DNA of 64,000 nucleotides from Labilibaculum sp. (lineage in GTDB: Bacteria > Bacteroidota > Bacteroidia > Bacteroidales > Marinifilaceae). The notes below the pieces were generated by a model. That model was not told the DNA's origin. It searched no databases and saw only the letters and a program-made list of their open reading frames with translations. Each line of letters starts with the position of its first letter. Position 1 is the stretch's first letter. Location of the stretch: contig NZ_OY761461.1 in assembly GCF_963664555.1 (NCBI RefSeq), positions 806,001 through 870,000 of the forward strand. Direction: 5' to 3'. The position numbers and the translations under genes were made by a program. Positions 50,442 through 59,476 of this stretch are shown here, in pieces.

Positions 50442-51056
50442 TTAGTCTTTTTTCTTATCAATCTTTATCTCAGTATCTTTTAGGGTGTTGAAAAGTAATT
50501 CCCGAGCTCTAAATAATTGTGCTTTTACAGTGCCAATAGGCAGATTTAATTCTTTCGCAATTTCCTCATAGGAAAATTCTTCAAAATAACGCAGCTCAAT
50601 TAATCTTCGGTAGCGTTCTTTTAATCGGCCTACCTCACTGCGCATTATTCGGGCTTTTTGGTCTCTAATAAACTCTTGTTCGGGATTTAGAGTATTTGAT
50701 TCCAGAGATATGCTTCTTTCGTTTTCAGCGTCGTCTTTCCCATCAATAGAAATAGTATTGCCTTTCTTTTTCCGAAGAAAATCAATACAGTTGTTGGACG
50801 CAATTTTAAACAGCCAGGTGCTGAATGCATATTTTGGAGAATACTGTTTAATATTTCGAAATGCTTTCCCAAATGCCTCAAACGTTAAATCTTCTGCATC
50901 ATTTTTATTGTTCACCATCTTTAATAGCATGAAGAAAATTGCGTCTTTGTATCTTTTAAAAAGCTCCTCATATGCTTTTTGAGTACCATTAATGGCAGAT
51001 AAAACAAGCCTGTAGTCGTATTGAGCTTTTTCCGAGAGGTTAGGATTTATTTCCAT
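50442..51056 (-). CDS. ECF-type RNA polymerase sigma factor
   Basis: The 204-residue protein has sigma region 2 (YKDAIFFMLLKMVNNKNDAEDLTFEAFGKAFRNI, then KYAFSTWLFKIASNNCIDFLRKKK) and region 4 (LKERYRRLIELRYFEEFSYEEIAKELNLPIGTVKAQLFRARELL). It lacks regions 1.1 and 3, so it is an ECF sigma factor. No anti-sigma gene is adjacent, which fits constitutive or cytosolic-signal-controlled types. Its start overlaps the end of the glycosyltransferase gene by 10 bp, so the two are translationally linked. Confidence 0.92.
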   Translation of the reverse strand: MEINPNLSEKAQYDYRLVLSAINGTQKAYEELFKRYKDAIFFMLLKMVNNKNDAEDLTFEAFGKAFRNIKQYSPKYAFSTWLFKIASNNCIDFLRKKKGNTISIDGKDDAENERSISLESNTLNPEQEFIRDQKARIMRSEVGRLKERYRRLIELRYFEEFSYEEIAKELNLPIGTVKAQLFRARELLFNTLKDTEIKIDKKKD

Positions 51057-52183
51057 TGGTTGCTTTTACTGAGGATGAAATTTGTACACAAAAAATATAT
51101 TTTTGAAAATAACACAAAAATCTCATATAAGTACGAAGATAAAAATAATTTTTCTTCCTTTAAATATGTGGTACTTATTTTAAACAAGCTCCCAATTAGT
51201 ATTATTCTTGTTAAATATATAATTGCGGCGAAAAAATATAAGTGTGTGAAGAATAATGCGTAAATGGTAACACTGTAAAAAATCATTTTACTGATTGGTT
51301 CCAAGTCAACAAGTAAGCGGATTTTTAAGGGGAGATATTTTCGGCATTTGTAATAATGCCTGTTGATTGTAATCCACTGGTCAAAAGCACAAACCGAAGA
51401 CAGATTAATTTTGGTTTCAGGTTGAAGAGACACAGATGCTCCGGAAAGTTTGCTAAGTTGAAAAACCATTAGGTGATCATATCCAGCCTCAAAGTGAGAA
51501 TGCTTTACAAAACCTTTGTTTGCAAAAAAATCCGATTTTTTGTATCCCAGGTTATTGCCATTTCCTGAATAAGCATTTCCCGAATAAGCAAAACTTGCAC
51601 TTTTTATGTTTTTTGAGAGCAAATCGAATTTCAGAAAATTATAAAAAAAGCCCTTCTTGTTTTCAAAATTAGCATAACCTATGTGTACTCCTTTGTTCCA
51701 GGAGTTTATGAATTCTTGCAGCCATTTGCTGCTTGAGGGCTTACTTCGGATATTGGTGAATACTATTTTCTCATTTTTGGCAGCTTTTATCCCTATACTT
51801 AAGGCCAGTTTTATGTTGTGATGAAATTTGTCATCCAATGGTATTTTTGTAGAGCGAAGATGAGGATATCTGTCTTGAAACTCCTTAATTATAGTCTCGG
51901 TTGCATCTTCACTGCCATCATTAACCAAAATTAGTTCAAAGTTGGGATACTCCTGCTCTAAAAAAAGTGAAAGATTTTCTTGTAAGCAGTATTCCTCATT
52001 TTTCACACACATAACAATAGAAACAGGTTCTGCCTTTATTGTTGTGTGCGTGTTTTTTTTCTCTTTTTTGAATAATTGGATGTAACGAAGATGATATAAT
52101 ATCTGTGTGCAAAAAGCAATTAAGAGAACAATGAGAATAGCCCATTGATAAAAAGAAGTCGGCAGAGTAATTATTGTTTCCAA
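51047..52183 (-). CDS. Family 2 glycosyltransferase, membrane-associated
   Basis: The 378-residue protein has an N-terminal membrane helix (YQWAILIVLLIAFCTQILY) and a GT2 domain: EPVSIVMCVKNEEYCLQENLSLFLEQEYPNFELILVNDGSEDATETIIKEF. There is a diverged acceptor region with YSGNAYSGNGNNLGYKKSDFF and several C-terminal membrane helices. It resembles membrane glycosyltransferases of cell-envelope synthesis. The donor is unknown. The only plausible start in frame is TTG at 52183. It overlaps the downstream sigma gene by 10 bp. Confidence 0.85.
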   Translation of the reverse strand: METIITLPTSFYQWAILIVLLIAFCTQILYHLRYIQLFKKEKKNTHTTIKAEPVSIVMCVKNEEYCLQENLSLFLEQEYPNFELILVNDGSEDATETIIKEFQDRYPHLRSTKIPLDDKFHHNIKLALSIGIKAAKNEKIVFTNIRSKPSSSKWLQEFINSWNKGVHIGYANFENKKGFFYNFLKFDLLSKNIKSASFAYSGNAYSGNGNNLGYKKSDFFANKGFVKHSHFEAGYDHLMVFQLSKLSGASVSLQPETKINLSSVCAFDQWITINRHYYKCRKYLPLKIRLLVDLEPISKMIFYSVTIYALFFTHLYFFAAIIYLTRIILIGSLFKISTTYLKEEKLFLSSYLYEIFVLFSKIYFLCTNFILSKSNQWK

Positions 52184-52359
52184 ATTCAGGCTTGTTTATG
52201 TGCCTCAAAAATAAGAGATTCTTATTGATTAAAAAATTTTGATATGCAGATTGATTCATGTCAGGAAAGACGACTGATCTATGTGTCTCATATTCTTGCT
52301 TTAGCAATCATCAGTTTACCTTCGTACAGTGTTGGTGATTCAGAAATAAGATTAATTAG

Positions 52360-52367
52360 TATCTTTG
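52360..52367 (+). promoter_or_regulatory. Candidate -7 box of tgt
   Basis: TATCTTTG is an exact TAnnTTTG match about 65 bp before the tgt start. A matching -33 box at the normal distance is not clear. Confidence 0.45.
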
Positions 52368-52430
52368 CTGCCTGATTTTTTTTACAAATTGGTTGAGATA
52401 CCTGATTGTAAGTAAATATAAATAGTACAT

Positions 52431-53561
52431 ATGGATTTTAAATTACTAAATACAGATCCTAAGTCTTCGGCGAGGACAGGGGAGTTGACTACGGATCACG
52501 GGAAAATTCAAACGCCCATTTTTATGCCGGTAGGAACACTTGGTTCTGTAAAAGGTGTGCATCAGAGAGAGTTAAGAGATGATATTAATGCCGAAATTAT
52601 TTTAGGTAATACCTATCATTTGTATTTGCGTCCAGGTTTGGATGTGTTGGAAAAAGCAGGCGGCTTGCATAAGTTTAATGGCTGGGAACGTCCGATTTTA
52701 ACAGACAGTGGCGGATTTCAGGTGTTTTCTTTGGCTGAAAACAGAAAGTTATCCGAAGAAGGTGCAATGTTTCGTTCACACATTGATGGCTCGAAGCATT
52801 TTTTTACTCCGGAGAATGTAATGGATATCCAAAGAACTATTGGTGCTGATATTATTATGGCATTTGATGAATGTCCTCCCGGAACATCAACATACGAGTA
52901 TTCAAAAACTTCACTGGAGCTTACACAGAGATGGTTAGAGCGTTGTGTGAAAAGATTTGATGAAACAGAACCAAAATATGGTTATTCACAAACTTTATTT
53001 CCTATAATTCAAGGTTGTGTTTATAACGATTTGCGGATTAAAGCCACTGAACATGCAGCCTCTTTAGATCGGGAAGGGTATGCCATTGGTGGCTTAGCGG
53101 TTGGTGAGCCCGTGGAAGATATGTATTCAATGATTGAGGTTGTAAATGAGGTTTTACCTAAAGATAAACCGAGATATTTAATGGGGGTTGGAACTCCTGT
53201 TAATATACTGGAAGCTATTTCAAGAGGTGTTGATATGTTTGATTGTGTAATGCCTACCAGAAATGGACGGAATGGTATGATTTTCACAAGGGAAGGAATT
53301 ATCAATATTAAGAACAAGAAATGGCATGATGATTTTTCACCAATAGATCCAGATGGAACTTCATATGTTGATCTGAATTATTCAAAAGCTTACGTTCGGC
53401 ATTTAATTCATTCGGGAGAGTTGTTGGGTTCTCAAATTTGCAGTATTCACAATTTGGCTTTTTATCTGTGGCTGGTACGTGAAGCAAGAGAGCAGATTAA
53501 TTCAGGAACTTTCGCTTCATGGAAAGAAATCATGGTTAAGAAGTTAGCTACCCGTTTATAA
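52431..53561 (+). CDS. tgt: tRNA-guanine transglycosylase (queuine tRNA-ribosyltransferase)
   Basis: This enzyme exchanges G34 for preQ1 in tRNAs with GUN anticodons. The 376 residues show TPIFMPVGTLGSVKGV, NTYHLYLRPG, the general acid/nucleophile segments LTDSGGFQVFSL and DMFDCVMPTRNGRNGM, and GGLAVGEP. The zinc-binding C-terminal region has GSQICSIHNLAFYLWLVREAR. Length and motifs are standard. It is followed on the same strand by an LptF/LptG-type permease gene. Confidence 0.96.
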   Translation: MDFKLLNTDPKSSARTGELTTDHGKIQTPIFMPVGTLGSVKGVHQRELRDDINAEIILGNTYHLYLRPGLDVLEKAGGLHKFNGWERPILTDSGGFQVFSLAENRKLSEEGAMFRSHIDGSKHFFTPENVMDIQRTIGADIIMAFDECPPGTSTYEYSKTSLELTQRWLERCVKRFDETEPKYGYSQTLFPIIQGCVYNDLRIKATEHAASLDREGYAIGGLAVGEPVEDMYSMIEVVNEVLPKDKPRYLMGVGTPVNILEAISRGVDMFDCVMPTRNGRNGMIFTREGIINIKNKKWHDDFSPIDPDGTSYVDLNYSKAYVRHLIHSGELLGSQICSIHNLAFYLWLVREAREQINSGTFASWKEIMVKKLATRL

Positions 53562-53680
53562 CTGTTAAAAAAGCTTACAATAGATCCAGCTCGATTGGTA
53601 ATTGAAGAATAAGTTATACTTTTATTCCGAAATTTGTTATTCTGCAGTTTTCGGGAAATAAGGAATTTAAAATTCAGGTT

Positions 53681-54757
53681 TTGAGAAAATTAGATTTATA
53701 CATTATCCGAAAGTTTTTGGGAACTTTCTTTTTCGCTATTGTTTTAATAATAAGTATTTCGGTTATTTTCGATTTTTCGGAACATATCGATGAATACATA
53801 GATAAAGAAGCTCCCCTCAAGGCAATCATATTCGATTATTATCTAAATTTCATTCCATATTTTGCTAATCTTTTTAGCGCGCTGTTTACTTTTATTGCGG
53901 TAATTTTCTTTACCTCGAAAATGGCTTACAATACCGAAATAATTGCCATTTTAAGCAGTGGGGTGAGTTTTCGCAGAATGATGTATCCTTACTTTATATC
54001 TGCACTAATTATTGGGATGTTTTCTTTTCTTCTGAGTAATTATATTATTCCTCCTGCCAATCAAAAAAGGCTCGATTTCACAGCGACCTATATTAGTAAG
54101 CAATTTCGAAACAACGAACGAAATATTCACAGGCAAATTGAACCCGGTGTTTTTATTTACATGATAAACTACGAGACTGCCAGTAATACAGGATATAAGT
54201 TTGCGTTGGAGAAATTTGAAGGTAAGGAGCTGGTCTCTAAGTTAACATCCAGATCGATTCGGTGGAGTAAAGAGAAAAATAAATGGACTATAAATGATTT
54301 CTTTATTCGCACAATAGATGGTGATAAGGAATCATTTGAGACAGGAAGAGCAAAGGACACAACTTTTAACTTTGGACCAGAAGAGTTTGGTTCAAAGAAA
54401 AATATTGTTGAGGCAATGAATTTACCGCAGCTGAATGCTTATATAGAACAGCAATCGATGAGGGGTGATAGTAATATTGAAGCATATAAAATTGAGAAAT
54501 ACAAGCGGATGGCGAATCCGTTTTCGACCTTTATTCTTACGCTTATCGGCGTATCACTTGCATCACGCAAAATTCGTGGCGGAATGGGTTTGCATATAGG
54601 CATTGGGCTGCTTTTAAGTTTCTCATTCATACTTTTTATGCAGATATCTATTGTGTTTGCAACAAATGGAAGTATGAATCCCATACTTGCTGTCTGGTTG
54701 CCGAATATCGTTTTTTCATTTATTGCGGTTTATTTGTATCGAATCGCACCAAAATAG
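53681..54757 (+). CDS. LptF/LptG-type permease (YjgP/YjgQ family)
   Basis: This is an inner-membrane component of the LPS transport ABC machinery that lifts LPS toward the outer membrane. The 358 residues have three N-terminal membrane helices (FLGTFFFAIVLIISISVIF, YFANLFSALFTFIAVIFF, YPYFISALIIGMFSFLLSNYIIPP). A periplasmic jellyroll region and three C-terminal helices (IGIGLLLSFSFILFMQISIVFA, LAVWLPNIVFSFIAVYLYRI) follow. The start is TTG at 53681, with MRKLDLYIIRKFLGTFF typical of the family and no in-frame ATG nearby. LptF versus LptG cannot be separated here. Confidence 0.88.
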   Translation: MRKLDLYIIRKFLGTFFFAIVLIISISVIFDFSEHIDEYIDKEAPLKAIIFDYYLNFIPYFANLFSALFTFIAVIFFTSKMAYNTEIIAILSSGVSFRRMMYPYFISALIIGMFSFLLSNYIIPPANQKRLDFTATYISKQFRNNERNIHRQIEPGVFIYMINYETASNTGYKFALEKFEGKELVSKLTSRSIRWSKEKNKWTINDFFIRTIDGDKESFETGRAKDTTFNFGPEEFGSKKNIVEAMNLPQLNAYIEQQSMRGDSNIEAYKIEKYKRMANPFSTFILTLIGVSLASRKIRGGMGLHIGIGLLLSFSFILFMQISIVFATNGSMNPILAVWLPNIVFSFIAVYLYRIAPK

Positions 54758-54958
54758 AAAAAATCTAAATAGTTTGTTGTGAATTGATTTGATTATCAGG
54801 CAAAAGAGCTTATTTTATATGTGGCTAAATATGGGATGGAATTGAGCAGAGTTTTTTTCTATCCTAAAATTTAGTAATGTTGTATCTTGGAATTTCATGA
54901 ATTGATGAAATTCAACATATATATGAAAGTATATATTTTTTAACTAAATGTACAAATT

Positions 54959-56503
54959 ATGTCATTGAAACGAAACATTCTTGATCTTAGAAAGAGAAAA
55001 GAAAAGGTGCTTCAAGGTGGCGGTGAAAAAGCCATTCAGAAGCAAGTTGCGATGGGGAAATTGACTGCCAGAGAAAGAGTAACATCTATTTTAGATGAAG
55101 ATTCTTTTCATGAATACGATATGTTTGTTGAGCACGAAGCTCGCGACTTTGGTATGGAAAAGAAAGAACTTCATGGTGATGGTGTTATTATTGGTACAGG
55201 AACTATTTATGGTGAGCCAGTGTGTATTTTCGCACAGGATTTTACCGTAGCCGGAGGTTCTCTAGGTCTGATGCATGCACGTAAAATTACGAAAATCATG
55301 GATCATGCATTAAGAATGCGTGTGCCATTGATCGGTATTAATGATTCGGGAGGAGCCCGTATTCAGGAAGGTGTTAATTCACTTGCAGGATATGGAGAAA
55401 TCTTTTTCAGAAACACTCTTGCATCCGGAGTAATTCCTCAATTGTCAATTATTCTTGGTCCTTGTGCTGGTGGAGCTGTTTATTCTCCTGCGCTTACTGA
55501 TTTTGTGTTTGTGGTTGAGAACATTTCTAAAATGTTCATTACCGGCCCTGAGGTAATAAAAACAGTTTTGGGTGAGGAAATCACTATGGAAGAACTGGGT
55601 GGAGCAAAAGTTCATAGCGAAATCACTGGTAATGCTCATTTTTATGCGCTTAGTGAATACGAATGCTTCGAGCAAATTAAAAAGCTGTTAACTTTCATAC
55701 CATGGAACAATACTAAAAAAGCTAAGGCATTTCCTCCTAAGCCACCAAGACCAGAATACAAAATTGAAGAAATTGTTCCTTCTGATCCTACTCAACCATA
55801 CGATATCCGTAACGTAATCAAATCTATTGTTGATGATTCTGATTTCTTCGAAAGTATGGAGAATTTTGCACGAAACATTGTAATTGGTTTCGGTAGAATG
55901 AATGGTGAAACTGTTGGTTTTGTAGCTAATCAGCCATTGGTACTGGCAGGCGTTTTGGATTGTGATTCTTCAGATAAAGCGGCGCGTTTTATTCGTTACT
56001 GTAATGCTTTTAACATTCCTATTGTTACCCTTGAGGATATGCCGGGTTATTTGCCAGGTGTAGATCAGGAGCATATGGGTGTTATTCGTCACGGAGCTAA
56101 GATTCTTTACGCTTATAGTGAAGCTACAGTGCCAAAAATTACTGTAATTATTCGTAAGGCATACGGTGGAGGTTATATTGCAATGAACTCCCGTCATATG
56201 AAGGCCGATTTCATGTTTGCATGGCCAAATGCCGAAATTGCTGTAATGGGACCTGATGGAGCAGCTAATATCATCTTTAAGAAGGAGATTATGGCGGCTG
56301 CCGATCCTGAAGCTATGAGAAAAGAAAAAGTAGCTGAATACAGAGAGAAGTTTGCCAATCCTTATGTTGCAGCAGCCAAAGGTTATATCGATACAGTTAT
56401 TGAGCCACAAGAGACACGTAATATGTTGTTGCACTCAATTGAGGTTTCGAGTAACAAAGTTGATAGCAGACCTGCGAAAAAACACGGTATTCCACCATTT
56501 TAA
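54959..56503 (+). CDS. Acyl-CoA carboxylase beta / methylmalonyl-CoA decarboxylase alpha subunit
   Basis: This is a carboxyltransferase subunit of 514 residues that moves CO2 between a biotin carrier and an acyl-CoA. Both crotonase-like halves are present. The N half has GVIIGTGTIYGEPVCIFAQDFTVAGGSLG, INDSGGARIQEGVNSLAGYGEIF and GPCAGGAVYSPALTDF. The C half has MPGYLPGVDQEHMGVIRHGAKILYAYSEATVPKITVIIRKAYGGGYIAM and FAWPNAEIAVMGPDGAANIIF. Propionyl-CoA carboxylase and Na+-pumping methylmalonyl-CoA decarboxylase both use this subunit. The biotin carrier is next, and no biotin carboxylase or membrane decarboxylase subunit gene is visible here. Confidence 0.92.
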   Translation: MSLKRNILDLRKRKEKVLQGGGEKAIQKQVAMGKLTARERVTSILDEDSFHEYDMFVEHEARDFGMEKKELHGDGVIIGTGTIYGEPVCIFAQDFTVAGGSLGLMHARKITKIMDHALRMRVPLIGINDSGGARIQEGVNSLAGYGEIFFRNTLASGVIPQLSIILGPCAGGAVYSPALTDFVFVVENISKMFITGPEVIKTVLGEEITMEELGGAKVHSEITGNAHFYALSEYECFEQIKKLLTFIPWNNTKKAKAFPPKPPRPEYKIEEIVPSDPTQPYDIRNVIKSIVDDSDFFESMENFARNIVIGFGRMNGETVGFVANQPLVLAGVLDCDSSDKAARFIRYCNAFNIPIVTLEDMPGYLPGVDQEHMGVIRHGAKILYAYSEATVPKITVIIRKAYGGGYIAMNSRHMKADFMFAWPNAEIAVMGPDGAANIIFKKEIMAAADPEAMRKEKVAEYREKFANPYVAAAKGYIDTVIEPQETRNMLLHSIEVSSNKVDSRPAKKHGIPPF

Positions 56504-56515
56504 AAAGTATTCGAT

Positions 56516-56824
56516 ATGGAAGATTTAAAAGAATTCAACGTTGACGGTACTATTTATATAACGGAATTAACTAAGAAGTTTGAGAATAGAAAGCCTTGGG
56601 TTAGACCTAATCCAAAGCATATTAATTCATTCATTCCGGGTACGATTGTTGAAATTTTAGTTAAAGAAGGGCAGGAACTTAAAGAGGGTGAAAACCTGAT
56701 GATTCTTGAAGCTATGAAGATGAAGAATCAGATTAAAATGCCTTTTGATGGTAAAATTGCCAAGATTTATGTAACTGAAGGAGAAAAGGTTCCCAACAGA
56801 TTATTAATGGTGGAAATTGAGTAA
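56516..56824 (+). CDS. Biotin carboxyl carrier protein
   Basis: The 102-residue protein has a single biotinyl domain. The biotinylation motif is ILEAMKMKNQIKMPFDGKI (the Lys of MKM, near residue 67), preceded by IPGTIVEILVKEGQELKEGENL and followed by VTEGEKVPNRLLMVEIE. It starts 12 bp after the carboxyltransferase gene and surely acts with it. The short N-terminal part lacks the Pro/Ala-rich linker common in other BCCPs. Confidence 0.93.
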   Translation: MEDLKEFNVDGTIYITELTKKFENRKPWVRPNPKHINSFIPGTIVEILVKEGQELKEGENLMILEAMKMKNQIKMPFDGKIAKIYVTEGEKVPNRLLMVEIE

Positions 56825-56844
56825 TCTTTCTGAATCAAAATAAA

Positions 56845-56876
56845 AATGAGCCTGTTCGTTACGAACAGGCTCATTC
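56845..56876. terminator. Bidirectional terminator
   Basis: The stem AATGAGCCTGTTCG / CGAACAGGCTCATT is 14 bp, perfect, with a 3-nt loop. It lies between convergent genes. Confidence 0.85.
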
Positions 56877-56889
56877 TATTTTATGGTTT

Positions 56890-57705
56890 TTATAATCTGC
56901 TTTTCCAGCAAAAATATTCGCTCCATATTTCAGGACTTTCAGGTTCATCTTTAAAAATTCCGTATAATGAAGATCCACTGCCTGACATAGAAGCATAAAT
57001 TGCTCCCATGCTGTATAAATCATTTTTAATATTTTCTAATTTGGGATGATTTGGGAATATGCTGTTTTCAAAATCATTGAAAATTAAGTCTCTCCAGTTT
57101 TGGATTGGTTCTGTTATCAGTTCTTTTAATGATTTAAAGGGTTGCATAGGTTTAACTTTAGAATAAGCTTCGGGTGTGCTTATGTGGATGTTTGGTTTTA
57201 CCAAAAGTATGTAATATCCGGAAAGGTCAATTAGTGCCTCAGAGAAAACATCTCCTTTCCCTTCTGCGAAAACAGGTTTGTTAGCAATAAAAAAAGGACA
57301 GTCGCTGCCAAGTTGTCCTGCCAGATTTTTCATTTCATCAAATGAAAGTTCTAGTTTATATTTCTCATTTAGCATCTTAATCATGAAGGCGGCATCCGAA
57401 GATCCTCCTCCTAAGCCTGCGCCAAATGGAATGTTTTTGTGTAGATGAATATTGGTTGAAGGGATATTGTATTTCCTGTAAAGCAAGTCAAATGCTTTGC
57501 AGACAATGTTATCCTTATCGTTTATTTTTATAGGAATACCTGATGAACTGAAGTTGTAGATTGTTTCATTGTTCGAATCGGCAATTTCCAAACCATCTGT
57601 AAGAGGAATGGGGTAAAATATAGTTTCTATGTTGTGAAATCCGTCAGATCTTTTTTCAACTATATTTAATCCGAGATTGATTTTAGCATTTGGGAAGCGA
57701 AGCAC
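56890..57705 (-). CDS. ispE: 4-diphosphocytidyl-2-C-methyl-D-erythritol kinase
   Basis: This GHMP-family kinase of the MEP isoprenoid pathway has 271 residues. The N-terminal motif is FPNAKINLGLNIVEKRSDGFHNIETIFYPI. The ATP-binding glycine loop is PFGAGLGGGSSDAAFMIK near residue 93. The C-terminal motif is YASMSGSGSSLYGIFKD. All three GHMP motifs are intact. It converges on the biotin carrier gene across a shared terminator. Confidence 0.96.
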   Translation of the reverse strand: MLRFPNAKINLGLNIVEKRSDGFHNIETIFYPIPLTDGLEIADSNNETIYNFSSSGIPIKINDKDNIVCKAFDLLYRKYNIPSTNIHLHKNIPFGAGLGGGSSDAAFMIKMLNEKYKLELSFDEMKNLAGQLGSDCPFFIANKPVFAEGKGDVFSEALIDLSGYYILLVKPNIHISTPEAYSKVKPMQPFKSLKELITEPIQNWRDLIFNDFENSIFPNHPKLENIKNDLYSMGAIYASMSGSGSSLYGIFKDEPESPEIWSEYFCWKSRL

Positions 57706-57767
57706 AAGTAATAAGTTTTATGATTGAATGGTAAAAATACTTGATTTATAAGAGCAAAAAAAATCAA

Positions 57768-57795
57768 TTTGTAGTATTTTTATTTTCTATCTTTG
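57768..57795 (+). promoter_or_regulatory. Candidate dnaB promoter
   Basis: TTTG at 57768-57771 and TATCTTTG at 57788-57795 are 16 nt apart, slightly short of the usual 19-21, about 100 bp before dnaB. Confidence 0.45.
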
Positions 57796-57896
57796 GCTCT
57801 GCATTCTGTATTTTTTTCAGGACTTTTTTTGAGCTTGAAAAAATGCTTAGTATGCTGATTTTAAAGGAAAAGTAAACTGTTAGAATTTAATATTTT

Positions 57897-59429
57897 ATGG
57901 CTGGGGCAAATAAATATAACAATCAACCGAAGAATAAAGTAGATCTTGATTATGGGAAAGTTCCTCCGCAGGCATTAGAGCTTGAGGAAGCTGTTCTGGG
58001 AGCATTAATGCTTGAAAAAGATGCGATGATTTCGGTTGGGGATATTCTAAATGCTGATTCCTTTTACAAGGATGCTCACCAAAAAATATACAAAGCTATA
58101 CTGTCGCTTTCAATTAACGAGGAACCTGTTGATATACTAACGGTTACTGAAGAATTAAAACGACATGGGAATTTGGATGCTGTGGGTGGGCCTTTTTACA
58201 TTACCCAACTTACAAATAGGGTTGCATCTGCTGCTCACATCGAATTTCATGCGCGAATTATTGCTCAAAAGTTTATTCAGCGCGAATTAATTCGGGTTTC
58301 ATCTGAAATTCAGACTCAGGCTTTTGATGAGAGTGTTGATGTTGCTGATTTGCTGGATAGGGCACAGCAGGATGTTTTTGAGATTGCAGAAGGAAATATC
58401 AAAAAAGAATCCTCGCATATTCGTCCACTGGCTGATGAGGTAATCAACCAAATTGTGGAAGCAGGGAAACGAACCGATGGTTTAAGTGGTGTTCCTTCCG
58501 GTTTTACTGCATTGGATAGAATTACATCCGGATGGCAAAAATCCGATTTAGTGATTATTGCGGCTCGGCCATCAATGGGAAAAACAGCATTTGTTTTGTC
58601 GATGGCCCGGAATATGGCGGTTGACCACAAAGCACCAATAGCCATTTTCTCACTCGAGATGGGTGGCGATCAGTTGGTGAAACGTTTAATATCAAGCGAA
58701 ACAGAATTAGGTTCTGAAAAGTTGAGAAGCGGGCGTTTGGAAGATTTTGAATGGGAACAGTTACATGTTAAAATTAAAGATCTGGTTGAAGCTCCAATAT
58801 ATGTGGATGACACACCTGGTTTGTCAATTTATGAGCTGCGATCTAAATGTCGTCGTTTAAAGGCGAAACATGATATTAGTTGTATTGTGATTGACTATTT
58901 GCAGTTGATGACAGCTGGTTCGGATATGCGTGGTAACCGAGAGCAGGAGGTGAGTTTAATATCACGGCAATTAAAGATCATCGCAAAGGAATTAAACGTT
59001 CCGGTAATTGCTCTTTCTCAGTTGAATCGTGGTGTTGAACAAAGAACAGGGGATGCAAAAAAACCAATGCTTTCCGATTTGCGTGAATCCGGTGCGATTG
59101 AGCAGGATGCCGATATGGTGTTGTTTATTCACCGTCCGGAAAGATATGGCATAACTGAGGATGCTGAAGGAAATTCATTAATTGGTATTGCTGATATTAT
59201 TATTGCAAAACACCGTAATGGTGCTGTCGGAGAAATACAGCTTCGTTTCCGAAATCAGTTGGCCCGATTTACCGATTTGGAAGGTGAATCATTAAACCCA
59301 TTCGCCACACCGGGTTTGGAGGATGTGAAAACATTCAGTTCCAGCATGAATCAGGAATCTTCCGGTTTTGATGATTTTAGTGCAGGATTTGGTGGGGGCA
59401 GTGATTTTGATGATGCTGCACCATTTTAA
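57897..59429 (+). CDS. dnaB: Replicative DNA helicase DnaB
   Basis: This hexameric helicase drives the replication fork. The 510 residues have the N-terminal DnaB domain (PPQALELEEAVLGALMLEKDAM), a linker, and a RecA-like core with Walker A in ARPSMGKTAFVLSMARNMA (near residue 223), FSLEMGGDQLVKRL, and Walker B/DnaB box CIVIDYLQLMTAGSD. Also present are VIALSQLNRGVEQR and SGAIEQDADMVLFIHRPERYG. The C-terminal tail is Gly/Ser/Asp/Phe-rich and ends DDAAPF, reminiscent of an SSB-like acidic tip. There is no intein in the core motifs. Confidence 0.97.
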   Translation: MAGANKYNNQPKNKVDLDYGKVPPQALELEEAVLGALMLEKDAMISVGDILNADSFYKDAHQKIYKAILSLSINEEPVDILTVTEELKRHGNLDAVGGPFYITQLTNRVASAAHIEFHARIIAQKFIQRELIRVSSEIQTQAFDESVDVADLLDRAQQDVFEIAEGNIKKESSHIRPLADEVINQIVEAGKRTDGLSGVPSGFTALDRITSGWQKSDLVIIAARPSMGKTAFVLSMARNMAVDHKAPIAIFSLEMGGDQLVKRLISSETELGSEKLRSGRLEDFEWEQLHVKIKDLVEAPIYVDDTPGLSIYELRSKCRRLKAKHDISCIVIDYLQLMTAGSDMRGNREQEVSLISRQLKIIAKELNVPVIALSQLNRGVEQRTGDAKKPMLSDLRESGAIEQDADMVLFIHRPERYGITEDAEGNSLIGIADIIIAKHRNGAVGEIQLRFRNQLARFTDLEGESLNPFATPGLEDVKTFSSSMNQESSGFDDFSAGFGGGSDFDDAAPF

Positions 59430-59476
59430 TGACCTTATGAAACGTCTTCTCAAATAGAATTTGTTATTTTGTTTTT

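Noticed and set aside
57897..59429. An intein in dnaB
   Set aside because: The gene is of normal length and the Walker A and B motifs are uninterrupted.
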